A stretch of 64,000 nt of DNA from Typhlomys cinereus (GCA_023101885.1 JALPQD010000027.1:4097967-4161966), one strand, 5' to 3'. Shown: positions 12,072 through 24,872, numbered from the stretch's first letter. Numbers and translations: made by a program. Notes: generated by a model from the sequence alone, not told the origin.

Positions 12072-13187
12072 TACACTCATGGATGGGACTTTACTTCTGG
12101 TCACAAGCACTCTGTCTTCCATGGTAAAACACTGAGCAAAGGCATGTGCTTTACCCACGAGAAATCTCTGACAAAAGGTTGACACTCACTCTAAAGGGAG
12201 TTTCCTGTGAATTGAACCAAGCATGCATCTTCTTGTATGATACAGACTAGCACTAGACATGTCATGGTCCTCATGGTGCATAGAAATATTTAACTTAACC
12301 CAGATTTTATTTATATCTTTATGTGTCTCTTTTTTTGAAATCAATGCAATGACGATAGAAGTAGAACTGTTACGCTCCCCCCCCCCCCGCCATGGAATGG
12401 GGCCATAAAAAGGCCTGTGATATTTTTTTCCTTGTGTTAGGGGTTCATGTTTGTAATTGTCAGTGGTTTTATGTATGAAAGCAAATTCCAGTTCACATCT
12501 TTCACATAGTAAATGTCATATGAATGCATGTCATGAAAGGCGTGCAGTTTAGATAAACCACAGAGAGAAGACATCTAATTGTTATATAAAAGCAACAGTG
12601 ATTCATAAAGAGAAAGTGATGAATTTATATACTTCCAGTGAAACATTGTTTTATGATTGTAAGATGTGTCAGTTGCTGATACCTATCATTGATCTTTATT
12701 CTCATCTTTTGAAAGATATAACTAATAAGCTACACTGTAGAGATCTCGATGGGAGATATTCCAGGGAGGCATTTATGTTTCTACTGTTATGTTATCAGCT
12801 TTCAAACAAAAGCACTTTCATTTTTGGAAGTTATTAAGTTATTGTAGCTTCAATATAATCTTACATTGTTTAATTGGTTAAGATTTTGATTTTAAATTTC
12901 AACTTCCTAGACAAATTAAATATGAGGTGAAAGCATTCTCAAAGTATACAGCTTTGACAGGAAGGGTGAAACCAAACCAAACCAAACCAAACAAAACAGA
13001 AAAATGGGGAAAAATCAAAGAGAAAATTTGTTTTTGAAAGGAAGTCATAGCACACGTGATTCACTTTTGACTTCAGCAATCAAGTACCGTGATTGGTGCC
13101 CATGTTTTAAAACACAATCTCACCTATCATACTTACATTTATATGTAATGGCAGGTCCCATTATGTCGAGAAAGGGAAAAATATATG

Positions 13188-13193
13188 AATAAA
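13188..13193 (+). promoter_or_regulatory. SEMA3E: Candidate proximal poly(A) signal AATAAA
   Basis: AATAAA about 1.1 kb past the stop codon. The downstream sequence (TTACACATCTTAG) is only weakly GU-rich, so use would be minor at best. Confidence 0.3.
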
Positions 13194-13525
13194 GTTACAC
13201 ATCTTAGATCTTCGAAAGAAAAGCTTAGTTTTGTTCATAAGTATTGTGAACTCTATTCATAAATACTTCAAGAAAAAAGATGATGTATGTGCTCATTTGT
13301 CTACATAAATGTGTCTAGCAAAATGTTATCAGTTACTTTCTATTATTATTGAATAACTTTATGAGAATAATCTAAAACTAATTTTTTCCCAAATTAAAAG
13401 CTAAATGTAAGAAATGTGAGAAATTCACTCATGTTCTCATATTTCTTCGAAACATGGAACTTTTGCTTTTTCATTTAATTTCCTTTAAGGCAGATTTCTG
13501 TTTCCAGGTACAAACAGATTATTGC

Positions 13526-13531
13526 AATAAA
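13526..13531 (+). promoter_or_regulatory. SEMA3E: Candidate poly(A) signal AATAAA
   Basis: AATAAA in ATTGCAATAAATACTG, followed by a T-rich stretch. It lies just upstream of the polypurine tract. Use of this site would exclude that tract from the mRNA. Confidence 0.3.
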
Positions 13532-13705
13532 TACTGTTTCAATTTAATTGAAAACCTTACTTCTAGTTAACAATTCATAAATGTAGTCAAAGGACTTCAG
13601 CAATCTTATGTGAACATTGTGATGTAGACTTTAGGAAGTAAATCAGGGCTGAGTGTAAATTGTTAGTAGAGTACAGGCTTAGCATAAGACCGTGTATTCC
13701 ATTCT

Positions 13706-13717
13706 GAAAGAAGAAAG

Positions 13718-13757
<40 letters not shown>

Positions 13758-13895
13758 GAGGGAGGGAGGGAGGGAGGGAGGGAGGGAGGGAGGGAGGGAG
13801 GGAGGGAAGGAAGGAAGGAAGGAAGGAAGGAAGGAAGGAAGGAAGGAAGGAAGGAAGGAAGGAAGGAAGGAAGGAAGGAAGGAAAGAGAAGGAGA
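13706..13895 (+). repeat. 190-base uninterrupted polypurine tract: (AAAG)n (AG)n (GGGA)n (GGAA)n
   Basis: Not one pyrimidine occurs on the + strand from 13706 to 13895. The tract passes from AAAG repeats through a short AG run to GGGA and then GGAA repeats. Open frames read through it (poly-EGRK on +, poly-LPSF on -) are artefacts of the repeat. Confidence 0.97.
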
Positions 13896-14435
13896 CTGAA
13901 TGTGATTATTGATAGAATAGACAAACAGGATTCTTTTAAGTGATGCCAAGTGTTGATGCTCTTAGAGGGTAAAGGAAGCCTCAGTGTGACATACATATTT
14001 GGTTAGTATGCTACAATAATCTAACATAAGTGGTTTTAATATACAAGTGTTTTGTGTGCTTAAAAGGTTTGTATTGAATTTACTCCCATACATGCACAGA
14101 TAGCAATATTTACAACTGCAAAGCCAAAGTATCCTCTGTGTTAACGACCAATCCGTTGACTGAGCAAAGTAAGATTAAAACTGCTTTAGAATCACAGCTC
14201 TCTTTGCTTCACCGAGTTTCAAACTGAAAATGTTTGGTTCTAAAATATCGCTTGCCTTATGTTTTGATCATTCTTACATTGTACATCCTTTAATTACTTG
14301 TCTTTTGAAAATATAGAATTTCTTCTTGAACATAACCCTGACGCATGTAAAGAAAATTTCCTTTCTGAAAAATACCATTAATGCATATTGAACATTGGTG
14401 GCTGGTTGGTTTTACTTTGTGTAGTGTGGCAATTT

Positions 14436-14441
14436 AATAAA
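14436..14441 (+). promoter_or_regulatory. SEMA3E: Candidate distal poly(A) signal AATAAA
   Basis: AATAAA is followed 9-14 bases on by TTTCA and then the GU-rich TTTGTATTGTATAT. This is a good arrangement of signal, cleavage site and downstream element. Confidence 0.45.
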
Positions 14442-14638
14442 TTTTACATTTCATTTGTATTGTATATAAAACTTCCCAGAAATGCACTTTTTTTTCAAAG
14501 TGCAGATTTGTGAATAGATGTTAGCATGATGAAGCTGTCATTACAGTGAATGTTCACCCTGTGTAAGAAGGAAAACTCAATGTACTTATCACATAAAAAC
14601 TTAATTGGATATTTAGAAAAAAATAATTTGTCTGTCAA

Positions 14639-14644
14639 AATAAA
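14639..14644 (+). promoter_or_regulatory. SEMA3E: Candidate distal poly(A) signal AATAAA
   Basis: AATAAA in GTCAAAATAAATCATACTG, with a possible cleavage site in CTGAATTCC and a T-rich region after 14675. It is the last strong signal before recognisable repeats begin. Confidence 0.4.
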
Positions 14645-14660
14645 TCATACTGAATTCCCC

Positions 14661-15220
14661 AAGGATGGCTTTCACTTTTCTTTTTAATCATATTTGTTAA
14701 CTTGTTAGAGTCCTACTGAATTTCATAATCCTTTTAAAATGTATTTAGCAATTTTCATGAAAACAGTCTATTTCAAATTTCAAGAGTTGTAAATTACACA
14801 TGAATAATTCTGATATTCCATCCACCTCCATTCAAGTCCCAACCTTAATGCTATGGAATACTATCCATCTTCTGTACGTATTTGTAAAATACTCTAGATC
14901 TATATAAGCATACATGTATGTATTTATCACTAGTATTACATATCCATGTCAGTATAAGTATCCAGAATATGTAGTATATGCTTTAAGGATATATGGGTTT
15001 GAAGCCACATGACTTAGATATCAACACAGTCACTTAATATTATTTTGGGACAGTTTTTAATTTCTCTCTGTCTTTAGGATTTTACTATTTATTTATTTCA
15101 TTGCATGCTACAGATAGAACCGAAGACATCAAGTTTGAAAGTTAATAGATTTTCAAATGATTCATCTGAAAATGTCCCAAAGCAGTAAAACAAATCTGTC
15201 CTGCATAAACCTATGGAGGC
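14661..15220. other. Intergenic, nothing recognised
   Basis: AT-rich sequence with short TATATA/TACATGTATG runs. I see no gene, RNA or named repeat. Confidence 0.5.
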
Positions 15221-15642
15221 TGTGGTAGGTACATACAGGTGCCAAACATGACAGTGAATATGCAGATCTGGATATGTTTGTAAAGTATTATAGTTGAGCT
15301 AAACCCCAGCAAATTTGCAGGAGATTGTATAAATGAGGAATGAAGACCCAGCCCGTGTGGGTGGGACTTTCTCCTGAGAAGGTAGAGAAAATGGAGGAGC
15401 CAATTCAGGGGGTTGGCATTCTTGGATATGCTTGGACAGCTATTTGGCAAGTTAGGTTTGCCGGTCTATTAGCAATCTTGTAGATATGGTGTAGCCAGTT
15501 CACTTGGACCCTGGTATTGATATGAACTCTCGCTAACTAAGATGTGCTAAGAAATGTAACCAGACAATTGTCAACTAGAATAAAATCCCTTGTTCCTATA
15601 AATTAGTTGTGACTTTATCAGCAACATGCAGAGTAACTGTAA
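15221..15642 (+). mobile_element. URR1-like hAT non-autonomous element, copy 2
   Basis: It shares the motif order of the 7273 copy: GGTACATACAGGTGCC, GCAGGAGATTGTATAAATGA, GACCCAGCCCGTGTGG, TATGGTGTAGCCAGTTC. It ends in ATCAGCAACATGCAGAGTAACTGTAAC. The left end TGTGGTAGGT and right end TAACTGTAAC are degenerate inverted termini. Confidence 0.65.
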
Positions 15643-17394
15643 CTGAAGTTAAACTTCTAAATAAGGTTTTTTTTCTACTATTGTGGATTGAATCTAGGCC
15701 TTCCATCAAGACAAGCAAATTTACATGTCAGATAATACACATGCGTCCAGCAACACGTGATAATGACTCACTTCCACTGTAAGAGTCTGTTAAATATTTA
15801 TTTTTATTGGCATTACTAGGGGGTTAAATTTAAGGCCTAAAGCATGAGAAAGAATGAACTGCAATAATAATTAGAGAAATATTTTCAAAATCCCAATTTC
15901 CTCTGCAACAGCCCATTAAGGCTAACCCCACATAAACTTGTAGTTTGCTTGCTTGTTGTTGCAGTATTAAGGATTGAACCTAGTTCAGCAGATATGATAA
16001 CCATTTATAAGGCAATGAATAAGTGAAAAATTATAAAAATATACCTACATAGAAACCTATGACAAAAATCTAGCTTCCACAATAAGTTTTTATTAAGTAA
16101 GTAAGTGATTCACATTATAAGGTATTGAACAAAGGCCTAAAGTATAGAAGGCAATGACTATTTCAGAAAAAAAAAACTTTAAAAATTAAAAAGTACCATA
16201 TTAAATTCCCCAGGCCACAGGTGTCAAAGAACTCTTTGAAGTTTGTCTGTTTATTTGTTTTCAATACTGGAGATTGATCCTTTGTCTCTGAACCAGCTCC
16301 ACGAGCACCTTACCACTAAATCACTACCCCAGCCCAACCTCTTTTATGTAGTACATCTCTCACATATCTGATGTCAGGATTTCTGGTGGATCATGAGTAG
16401 CATCTGCACAAAGTCTAACCCATTGTATTCCTAGCATTTTACACTCCAAGATATTCTGTGAGAAATGAAGTAGAGGATGTAGCACATAATATTCATACTT
16501 CACTTATTTTTCCTAATGGATATCAGATTTTTTGTGTCTTCATTCATGTGGTTTTTAGAAATTTTCTTTTTGTCTCTCTCTCCTGTTCTGTTTCTATTTT
16601 GTTGCTGAGTGAAGGACCAGAAAGAAAGGTTCTCTTCCCCAAGGTCAAGAAGATTCTGAGAGGTCTGGAGATCTTGGCCCAAGTCTCAACAAAAGTTTCA
16701 ACGCTATTCCCATTTTCCACAAGTTTCTAGATAAGATTGAGGTAGAAAAATATAAGCTGCTACATTACTACTAAGTGAAGTTAAATAAGCAAAGTTAACT
16801 CATGCCAAGCTTGAGTTAAAAGGAAAAATTCCTATGTCTCTGAGACGCTGCCCCCCAGTAGCCTGCATGCTATATACCTGGGTTAGAATTACAGTTCTGA
16901 AAAGTCTGCAGTTAACCTACCTACTGTAGGTAAGAAACCATTGGGTCTGCTTCTGAATTTTTCAGTTTGCTTGCTCTGCTTCTGTTCTGCTTTAGTATGA
17001 CATGGAAACGTTGCTGGAGTTGTTGGAGAATGATCTCAGTTCCAGATCATAGGTAAATTTAAAAGCTCCTTTCTTCTACTCTAATTGGTGCCTGAGAAAT
17101 TATTCCCGAGTAACTCTTGTTACAACCTTTCAATCCTTGCCTTACAACTCAGCATAAATTTATATCTGGGTGTTTCCTTTTTCAGAAGTTGGCATCTTGG
17201 TAGAACAAGAAGGAATCCTTCAACTGTATTCTAGCTCAAGTTATACATCAGGGATCCAGTCAGACAGCTGGTGGTTACAGGATCAGGTAACAGGTAAAGT
17301 AGAAACTCTGTGGGGTTGGCCACCCAGCTAAAGCTCAGTGGAACTGAACAAGCAAAAGGACAGGAAAGTGGGAAAGAAATTGGTTGAGAGTTTT
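15643..17394. other. Intergenic, old SINE scraps
   Basis: Short antisense tRNA-SINE remnants are visible: GATTGAATCTAGGCCTTCC near 15686, AGGATTGAACCTAG near 15970, and the ID-like piece at 16248-16336, listed separately. The rest shows nothing recognisable. The frames at 16458-16730 and 17338-17559 have no family features. Confidence 0.45.
16248..16336 (-). mobile_element. ID-like tRNA SINE fragment, antisense
   Basis: On the + strand it reads CAATACTGGAGATTGATCC, then GAGCACCTTACCACTAAATC and ACTACCCCAGCCC. This is the antisense of a GGGCTGGGG-headed ID-type SINE. It is diverged. Confidence 0.5.
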
Positions 17395-17742
17395 TTCCCA
17401 AAGACTCATCTGTTTGAATACTTAGGTGTTGTCAGTGTTTGGAAAGATCAGGACACCTTTGGGAGGTATAGCTTTGTTGGAAGAAAGGGGTGGGAGACTT
17501 CAGGTTGGTTAGCCCTACCCTGCCTCCTTAAGAAGTCAGCTTTAGCAGCTTGCAGCTAGCTAGCTCTCTCTCTCTGGCTCCATGATGTCTGTAGTGAACT
17601 AAGCTGCCTCCAGCTTCTGCAGCCTGCCATGCCTTTTCCGTCACAATGGACTGTATTTTCCATCTAGAATCATAAGCTAAATCTCCTTTTCTCTAAGGTG
17701 CTTAAGTGTTGTCTCACAGCAGCAGAAAGAGTAACTGGGACA
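17395..17742 (+). mobile_element. URR1-like hAT element, older subfamily
   Basis: Motifs in order: ATCTGTTTGAATACTTAGGT, GGTATAGCTTTGTTGGAAGA, GCAGCCTGCCATGCC, CACAATGGACTGTATTTTCC, CATAAGCTAAAT, GTGTTGTCTCACAGCAGCAG, GAGTAACTGGGACAG. This is the order of a widespread rodent hAT-derived repeat. Confidence 0.6.
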
Positions 17743-17745
17743 GAT

Positions 17746-19990
17746 GAGAATAGGTAATAAGGAGTAAATTAACATGAAAGTATGGTGAGAGAAGCCACAG
17801 GTTAGCTCATAATTCTACCAGCACATCTGAATGACAGCTTTCTTCTGCCTGTGCTGAGGAAATCTTTCTGACTTGGTGGAAAAATTAAGAAATCAGAGAT
17901 TTACCTCTATAGTTCTTCCAACCAAGCAACAAACCCTCATGGCCTGATTGCTTCTCAAACTCAGCTTTGTTTATGCTTTAAGTTAATATTTGTGTAAAAT
18001 ATTTTAATGACCTTAAACCACTATATTTCTAATGTTTTATGCCTGTCATATAACTGAGTGCTGTTAAGGAAAGAGATAAGTTTCCTACACCTCTATTCTG
18101 TTAGCTGAAATTGGGAGAGAACTTCAGCGTTGTTTTACCATTGAGTTAAGCCTATTAAAAATTGAAGTCTAGACCAGAACATAAGTAGACTTAGCAAGCC
18201 ACAGTGTTTATTTAACCAAACATTAAGGATTTTCACTGAATAATATCTATAATAACAAAGCGGTGGAAGACCATTGTATAAGGCAATTTTTATTATTTTT
18301 CCTTAAAAGTTTATGTCTTACCATCTCTTTAACTGACCAAATTTTGCACAAGAATCTAAACCCTTCTGGAAAATCAAAGCAAATCACAAGACATTTTATG
18401 TGCATGCCAACTGGCGAGCTTCATTGCCAATAAGCTGCTTGCTCACAGGACTTGTGAAGTATATTCCAATTGCCATGGTTCCACAATAGCATGACCTTGA
18501 GGGTTTACAGGTGCTAAGAATGAGAACAACCTCCAAGATTTAAAAGATGCCATCTTCTTTCTGGTGACTCTAATGTATTTGTCTAGTCACCTCATAAAAT
18601 CCTACTTTCCAAATAGTTCCAATTGTGTATTTCTCAGGGCTATTATGTTGCCAAGCTTGAGTGTTACTTACATAAAGTGCTATTAAAGAATGACATTATA
18701 ACAAACACATTAAGATTGTTTATTCTATATAAGGTTACCTGGCAATTCCTAAAAAGAAAAAAAGGATGGGTTTCTATTCCTTAAGTGTTTTTTTATATTC
18801 TTTTGAGTTATTCATATGAAAATGTCATCCAAAGATTTTATGAGATCATGATGTAATTATTTCTGCAAGATACAATAGATACATGGTGGGATTATTATAA
18901 AAATGTATCAGCTGTATTATTTATATATTTTATTATATAAATATATGATCATTAACTCTTGAAATAAAAGAACTTTCATTATCTTAGGTCTTGTCATAAT
19001 TTCACACTAAAATTTTAAGGAAGACAAATCATATATTTTAAGTTTTCTTTGTACTGATTTTGAGGTAAGTTTCAGTCATATTTACTAGCTCTTTATATGA
19101 CAGATAGCGAAACAGAGAAATAAGACTTGTAAGATAACTTGTCATGAAATGATATGAATTAAGTTAGAAGCTGTGCTGTGATCATGACAGTGTGCTTCAT
19201 GGTTTGGATAAAATGGCTCAAGAAACAGAAAATACTGAGGAACATGAGCTGGGACACAGAGTACAATCCCAGTGGTGTCTTTAAATACCCGTGCTTATGG
19301 TTGTATCCATGCATTACTGCTCATGCATTCACAAACAAGTTATACTCTGTTAATTTAATTTTCCAAAATAAAATCAAACTTATGCTATAACTTACCCACT
19401 TATAAATGTCAAGACCTAAAAATGCTTTTCAATGGCTTCCAATAAATTGTTGGATTTTCAAAAATCGGTATTATAGTATCCATATTTGAAGTTTTCCCAT
19501 CTGCTATTATTTTTCATTCAAAATGACAAAGCCTCTCTTTCCTCCTCTCACTTGTCCTGCTCTCCCAGCCCTCAGTCTTTCCATCCATCCCCTCCTCTCT
19601 TCTTCCTCCTGCTGAGCTCTCATAATGTCACTCTCCCTGTCCTCTCTGAGCTTATGCTATATATTCTGTTCTAATGATCTTCCACCTCAAGGCTAAACTA
19701 GGGCTCCCTTGGCCATCAGACCCCAATTCTAAATAAACTACTATTTCTTAAGTCTCAAAAAAACCCTAAAACTTTCACTCACTTGAGCATTTGTGGGCAT
19801 TTTTATGTCCAACTGCATCTAACTATTTCAATTGACATTTGGTGTTATTTATCTAGGTTAGCATTCTGCAGTGACATTATATTAATGCTGCCATGAGTAC
19901 ATAAGTGTATAAGTGTCTTATGAGTCGTCTCTTGTTCCTTTTTCAAGATGTGTTCAGTACAGCTGTGCTTCCTACTAAAACTAAGAACCC
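17746..19990. other. Intergenic, nothing recognised
   Basis: AT-rich DNA. A pyrimidine-rich stretch at about 19530-19640 (CTCCTCTCACTTGTCCTGCT and on) could be an antisense L1 3'UTR scrap, but it is too short to be sure. The frames here have no recognisable product. Confidence 0.4.
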
Positions 19991-19997
19991 TTCACCA

Positions 19998-20003
19998 GTG
20001 TGT

Positions 20004-20080
<77 letters not shown>

Positions 20081-20089
20081 TGTGTGTAC
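19998..20089 (+). repeat. (TG)n microsatellite
   Basis: About 90 bases of TG/GT with a few interruptions (TATG, TTTG). It joins directly to the CA-rich tail side of the antisense SINE at 20090-20248. Confidence 0.95.
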
Positions 20090-20248
20090 TGGAATTCTAA
20101 AATCTTATATCTTCCTAGGACACTATGAGCCAGAAGTGCAGGATTTCACCATTCTTGCCTGACATTTTTAGGTGGGATCTGGGGTATGAACTCGGCTCTT
20201 TCTTTTCATAAAGCAGAGGCTTAACACCTGAAACATCTCTCAGTCCCT
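20090..20248 (-). mobile_element. Old tRNA-derived SINE, antisense
   Basis: AGGTGGGATCTGGGGTATGA, then AACTCGGCTC, GCAGAGGCTTAACACCTGAA and CATCTCTCAGTCCC correspond to the antisense tRNA-like head of the family also found at 26064, 36654 and 43784. Confidence 0.65.
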
Positions 20249-20485
20249 CAAAATGTAAAATTTTGGTCCAATAGATGAAAAAGTGGGTAAAAGTGAATCC
20301 AGTCACCAAAGCTCAGTCCATAGAGTCCACAAGGTAGAAAGAGAGAATAGAATTCTGTAAAAATATATGCTTTCAATGTGTCCCTCTCTTTTTTTTACTC
20401 TTTCAAATTAAATAATTAAAAAGGAAAATATCAAATGCACACAATGAGGTAGATAGAGCCTGTTGGCCTTGAATTTATTAAATTA

Positions 20486-20885
20486 TGTTTCATAGTTATC
20501 CTCAATGTTAACTTGACACACCCTGGCATTAACTAAGATCAGCTGAGGCCACCTGAAGAGATTATCTAAATAATATAATGATCAGCCATAGATCTGATTG
20601 GAAGTTCCCTAGATCTAATTGGAACCTCCCAGTAGTGGACCAGATAAAAGGAGCCACAGAACAGAAGACAGAGAAGAAAAAGTGAGACTCTCCAGAAATC
20701 TTCTAGCCTTCAGCTACTTGAATGGGTGTGACATAGCCTGTCTCCAGCTTCAGCCACCAGCCATGCCACTTCTGCCATGAAAGACTGTATCTCCCCTCTG
20801 GAATCCTAAGGTGAATAAATTTCCTTTTCTCCCTTAAATTATTTGACTTTGGGTGTTGTCTCACAGCAATAGTTAAGAGTAACCA
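20486..20885 (+). mobile_element. URR1-like hAT element, older subfamily
   Basis: TCATAGTTATCCTCAATG opens it, followed by TTAACTTGACACACCCTGGC and AAGATCAGCTGAGGCC. Later come ATGAAAGACTGTATCTCCCC, AAGGTGAATAAATTTCC and GTGTTGTCTCACAGCAATAG. It matches the GTTAACTTGACACACCTGG class of rodent hAT-derived repeats. Confidence 0.65.
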
Positions 20886-20889
20886 TTAC

Positions 20890-23800
20890 ATTATGCGTGG
20901 TTAAATTTCACTTGAGAGAACAAAGTAGAATGCTCTTCTTAATCTTCATAGGCCTTTAGCCGTGAGCCATCACACCTACACTGCCAGATGGGTTCAAAGG
21001 AGATAATTCTACTTTACATACTTTTTGAAGAAGGTATTTCACAACATGATCACCAAAGTTTTTCTTTTCATTTTTTATTAATGTGAATAATTTATTTTTT
21101 AATTTATTTGTGACTTTTCTAAATACACTTAACTAAAGTAGGTCCAAGTGTTCTGTTGGTGGGTTCTTTTGCTCTGTGGGGCTACCTAGTGGTTCTTCCT
21201 AGACTGTTGTTGATCTCTTAGTCACTCAGCAGATAACTGTTGAGTGACCTCATGTGATTTAGCATCTCAGTGCTAATTGGCTTCCTCATTTGAAAGTTAA
21301 GGATAGTATTAACTTCCTTTTAGGGTTGTTATAACAGAATAATTATATTTGTCAGGCACTTTGATTTCCAGACTGGTTGATTGAAGATGTGGTAGTGTTA
21401 CTATTACATTCCCTCATACCATGCTTTGGCTTCATGCAGCTGTTCTAGTACCTGCTCAACATCGTTACTGCTCCTCATTCATTGTCTCCAAATAGTGGTT
21501 GGCAAACACACTGTTAATTGTCAATACAATAACATTAACACTAATAATTAAGCACTTCATAGGTCTTCATTTGTTGACCTTGAACATGTTTTTCCACTAA
21601 AACCATGAGCAAGTTCTTGACTCACTCCATTCTCCAACTGAATTCCTTCTTATCCACCTGGTAACCCTGGGCTTACTAGAAACAGATGGTACTCCAGAAT
21701 TTAGATTTAGTAATTCTAGATGTTGGTGTTATCCTCTTGTTGAGGATATTGGTTTCCATAGAATTCCTCAATGATCCATTCTGCAGCCTCATGAAGCCTC
21801 TGATTTGGGGGCTCTACAGGTCTGACAACTAGTCTGACTTCGTCCTAGCTGAGAAGCTAAACACCATGATACAGACTCAGGTCAGTCATTGTAACAATAT
21901 AACAACTTCCACCACACATGAAACAAACATTTCTGGATCATATTCTCTGAGCATTTCTGAATGAAGCTCAATATATGTACTTTTCTACTTCCTTTACAGG
22001 GTGGTCTATGGTCTCAACTACTGAGTATTCTATAAATGACACATAGAGGATGTGATACACTTAGAGACTTACAAAAGCTAAATGATGACCTAAAAGGCCA
22101 AAAACTATGAAAACCAAGACTCTGGATCTAAACATTCAAACATCATTCTGTAGTCTTTCTCAGGAGTACCATCTATCAGGTAAATAAGATATTTTGGGCA
22201 AATTTTTTCACAGAATGATATTCATGATATGATATAAGCATAAGTAGCATCTGTCTCAGACAGAAAGTCAGAATGCTCAGGTTTTGACTTTCTAGCTCAC
22301 TAGTCCTAACTTTTCACATCTGAGGTTTTCATAAGATCATCATCCTTGGTGCTATGGCCAAGTTAATCAATATTCATTATATAAGATGCTTAGTACTTAA
22401 CCTAAAATAAACTGAGTACTAGACATTACTCATTTTATTACTGACTCTCACATTGGAAACACTATTTATTAATTATTTCACTGTGATTTCAGCACCACTC
22501 ACTGGGTAGCAGGCAGATGCTGAGGCAGAGGTCAACACACAAGGTAAACACACAAGGATCTCTGCTGGTATAACACTGATTTTCCAGACTGAAACTGTAG
22601 ACAAACATGTGCATCTCATAAGTACTGCCAACGAAATGAACAGGAGGTATAGGAATCTTTTGTGTATCAGAAAAAGAGGCATTGAAAATACAGGAACAAA
22701 CCAGTCTTGGGTATAATAACTGAGGCCATTATGATGAAAGTAAATAAATCCTGTGTTGCTAATATATGTGAGACATCCAAAACAAAGTGCCACAAAGTAC
22801 CCACAGGTAGAACACCCTGTGGCCAAGACTTGCCTGATCATGATGTGAAGGTTAGCTCTGCAGCTAATGTTTCACAAGGCAGTGACAGGAAGGATTTATA
22901 TAGCACATGAACATGTCTAACTGTATTTTAGAAGCCCTTGGAGAGGGAAAATAAAGAAATTGGAAAAAGCAAAACAACCAACTGGGATCTGAAACGGATC
23001 ATTGATTGACTCTTGTAGAAGTCCCAAAGGCATACATGACTGTAAAACGTTCTTCTGGGATGTCTGTTTGAAATGAGGAAGAGTTGCTCCAGAGGGATAT
23101 GTGAACACCAAAAGAAGGAAAGAAGACAGCCTTGGCAGCATTCTTGGAGCTAGAAGATGCAGAAACTGTCAGGAGGGATTTATTGCTTAGTAATAAAAAG
23201 TGGCTTAGGTTTCAGTATCAGAAACCAAAACAACCATGAATGGAAGGGAACTGCAGTTGCAGACAGTGCTGGACGAGGATCTCAGCTGGGCCACATGACC
23301 AGCACCTGAAACTGTTACTAGCAGAGGTACTGAAGGTAAAAGTGGGCAGGATCAAGAGACCATCTGCTAAGCTCAGATCCTCTGGCCCATTATTTAATCC
23401 TGAAATAATTATAAAAAAAATACAGCCTAACTTTTTTTTAAAATTTAGAACAAGCTGCTTAAGTGAATGAGGGAGACATAAAGAATGGGGTTTGTGATAA
23501 GTTTTCTTTTCATCAAAGAGTAAAATTTTATATATGGGTCCTAGGCATCTAGCTAGCGCCATGGGTTCCACACACAGGACTGCTCACGGGGAATCCCCGT
23601 CCCTGGTTCACCACTTTCCTTAGCCATGCTAATGAAATGAACAATTTCCAGGAAAAAAAAAATGGTCTCCAGATGCCCGGGATATGACTGCACTAGAAGT
23701 TATCACTGAGGACTAGAAAATGGAGCAGAATCTAATTTCCTTCTCAGAATACTTTTGGAAAATGCACTTAAGGAAAGAAGATAGGTAAGAAAACAGCGGA

Positions 23801-24870
23801 TTCTTCTGTTTTCCTAAATCCTGTTAGTCTCCTCTGTAGCCAATAAAAGCCAGGTATTTGCATTCTAAAATAGTTACAACCAATGAATGTCAGAGGGAGT
23901 GGTTGACATATTCTGACATTGTAAATTCTTTTTTCCTTTTTCATTGAATAGGGAAAGACATGGAAACCTGCTACTTGCTGTCCTTAAGGTATTTCATTAT
24001 AGAAATCTAAAAGAAGCCAATCACAGTTCTGCAAAGCCTTCCTTTTGCCTTTTGACCTCTTCTGCTGGTCCAACATGGCCTGATTTATATCAGATGATAG
24101 TACTCACATTGAATAATGCAATCCATTATTGCCTCATGAAAACCAGACTGTACACTTCATATCTCAATTGCTTTTATTACTATTATCCAGGAGAAAGCTG
24201 GCTACATGATAGTTGATCAATTGCTCAATAAATATGTACGGCATTGACTTGATATGATTCAGTCAATCTTTACAGATCCTAATAGTTAATCAATAGGGAA
24301 TCATTGGTACTACATAAACACATATTTCAAACACAGGTACTTATTGCTTTGAACAGCCATAAAATTAAGCAATTAAAACCCTCATATGTACCACTACATA
24401 GGAAAGAATGCTGTCCTACATTAGCTATAGCAAATATAAAATGCTTAAATATAAAACAGTATTTAAACAGCAAAAACATACTTTAGTCTGTATCACAAAG
24501 GTAGGAAGAGAACGTGATTTAAAATTTGCTTTTTCTGTTGTGCTATTTACAATTTATTTATTGTCTATGACTCAATGCCATGTGTTCAATGGTCAACAAC
24601 ATTATATAAATTTTATAGGTAGAAAAAGAATCTTAGAGTGCAAGGAGCAACCTTGGTAGACTAGAGCTGATTTCCACATATGCTTGGTTTTCTTTTATTT
24701 GCCCTGTAGTAAGAGTTGGGAAAATAGGACTTCACTGTAGTAATCAGAGGAAACTCTGTATTACAGGGAAGATCTTGGAATTACAGACTGGTTTGTAGTT
24801 CAAATAGATTAATGTGGAAGAGAAAGATAAATGCTCCAAAAAGAACCCACACATGACTTTAAGATTCAGG

Positions 24871-24872
<2 letters not shown>
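20890..24872. other. Intergenic, nothing recognised
   Basis: No exon, RNA gene or named repeat could be supported in this 4-kb stretch. The hydrophobic 122-codon minus-strand frame at 22473-22841 has no start context, domain or supporting overlap. The 117-codon minus frame at 23218-23571 likewise shows no family features. Confidence 0.4.

Larger units (their letters stand above)
12072..14660 (+). other. SEMA3E: Probable SEMA3E 3' untranslated region
   Basis: This AT-rich sequence after the stop has little recognisable transposon content, in contrast to the DNA beyond 15.2 kb. That is what a retained 3'UTR looks like. It contains a run of 12 C at 12377-12388, an AAACC repeat near 12968-12994, and the long polypurine tract at 13706-13895. 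Four AATAAA hexamers lie at 13188, 13526, 14436 and 14639. The true end is not determined. I favour one of the last two signals. Confidence 0.55.

Noticed and set aside
11738..12185. Minus-strand frames of 70 and 126 codons over the last SEMA3E exon
   Set aside because: They are antisense shadows of a conserved coding exon, with no independent support.
13587..13996. Frames rich in LPSF or EGRK repeats
   Set aside because: Produced by the GGGA/GGAA polypurine tract, not a protein.
19905..20162. Frame with a long CV repeat (and similar ones at 24814, 25958, 26016 and 47484)
   Set aside because: They are translations of (TG)n microsatellites and adjoining SINEs.
22473..22841. Hydrophobic 122-codon minus frame resembling a membrane protein fragment
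   Set aside because: The hydrophobic runs follow from T-rich composition, and no receptor family motif is visible. A vomeronasal or olfactory receptor fragment was considered and not supported.
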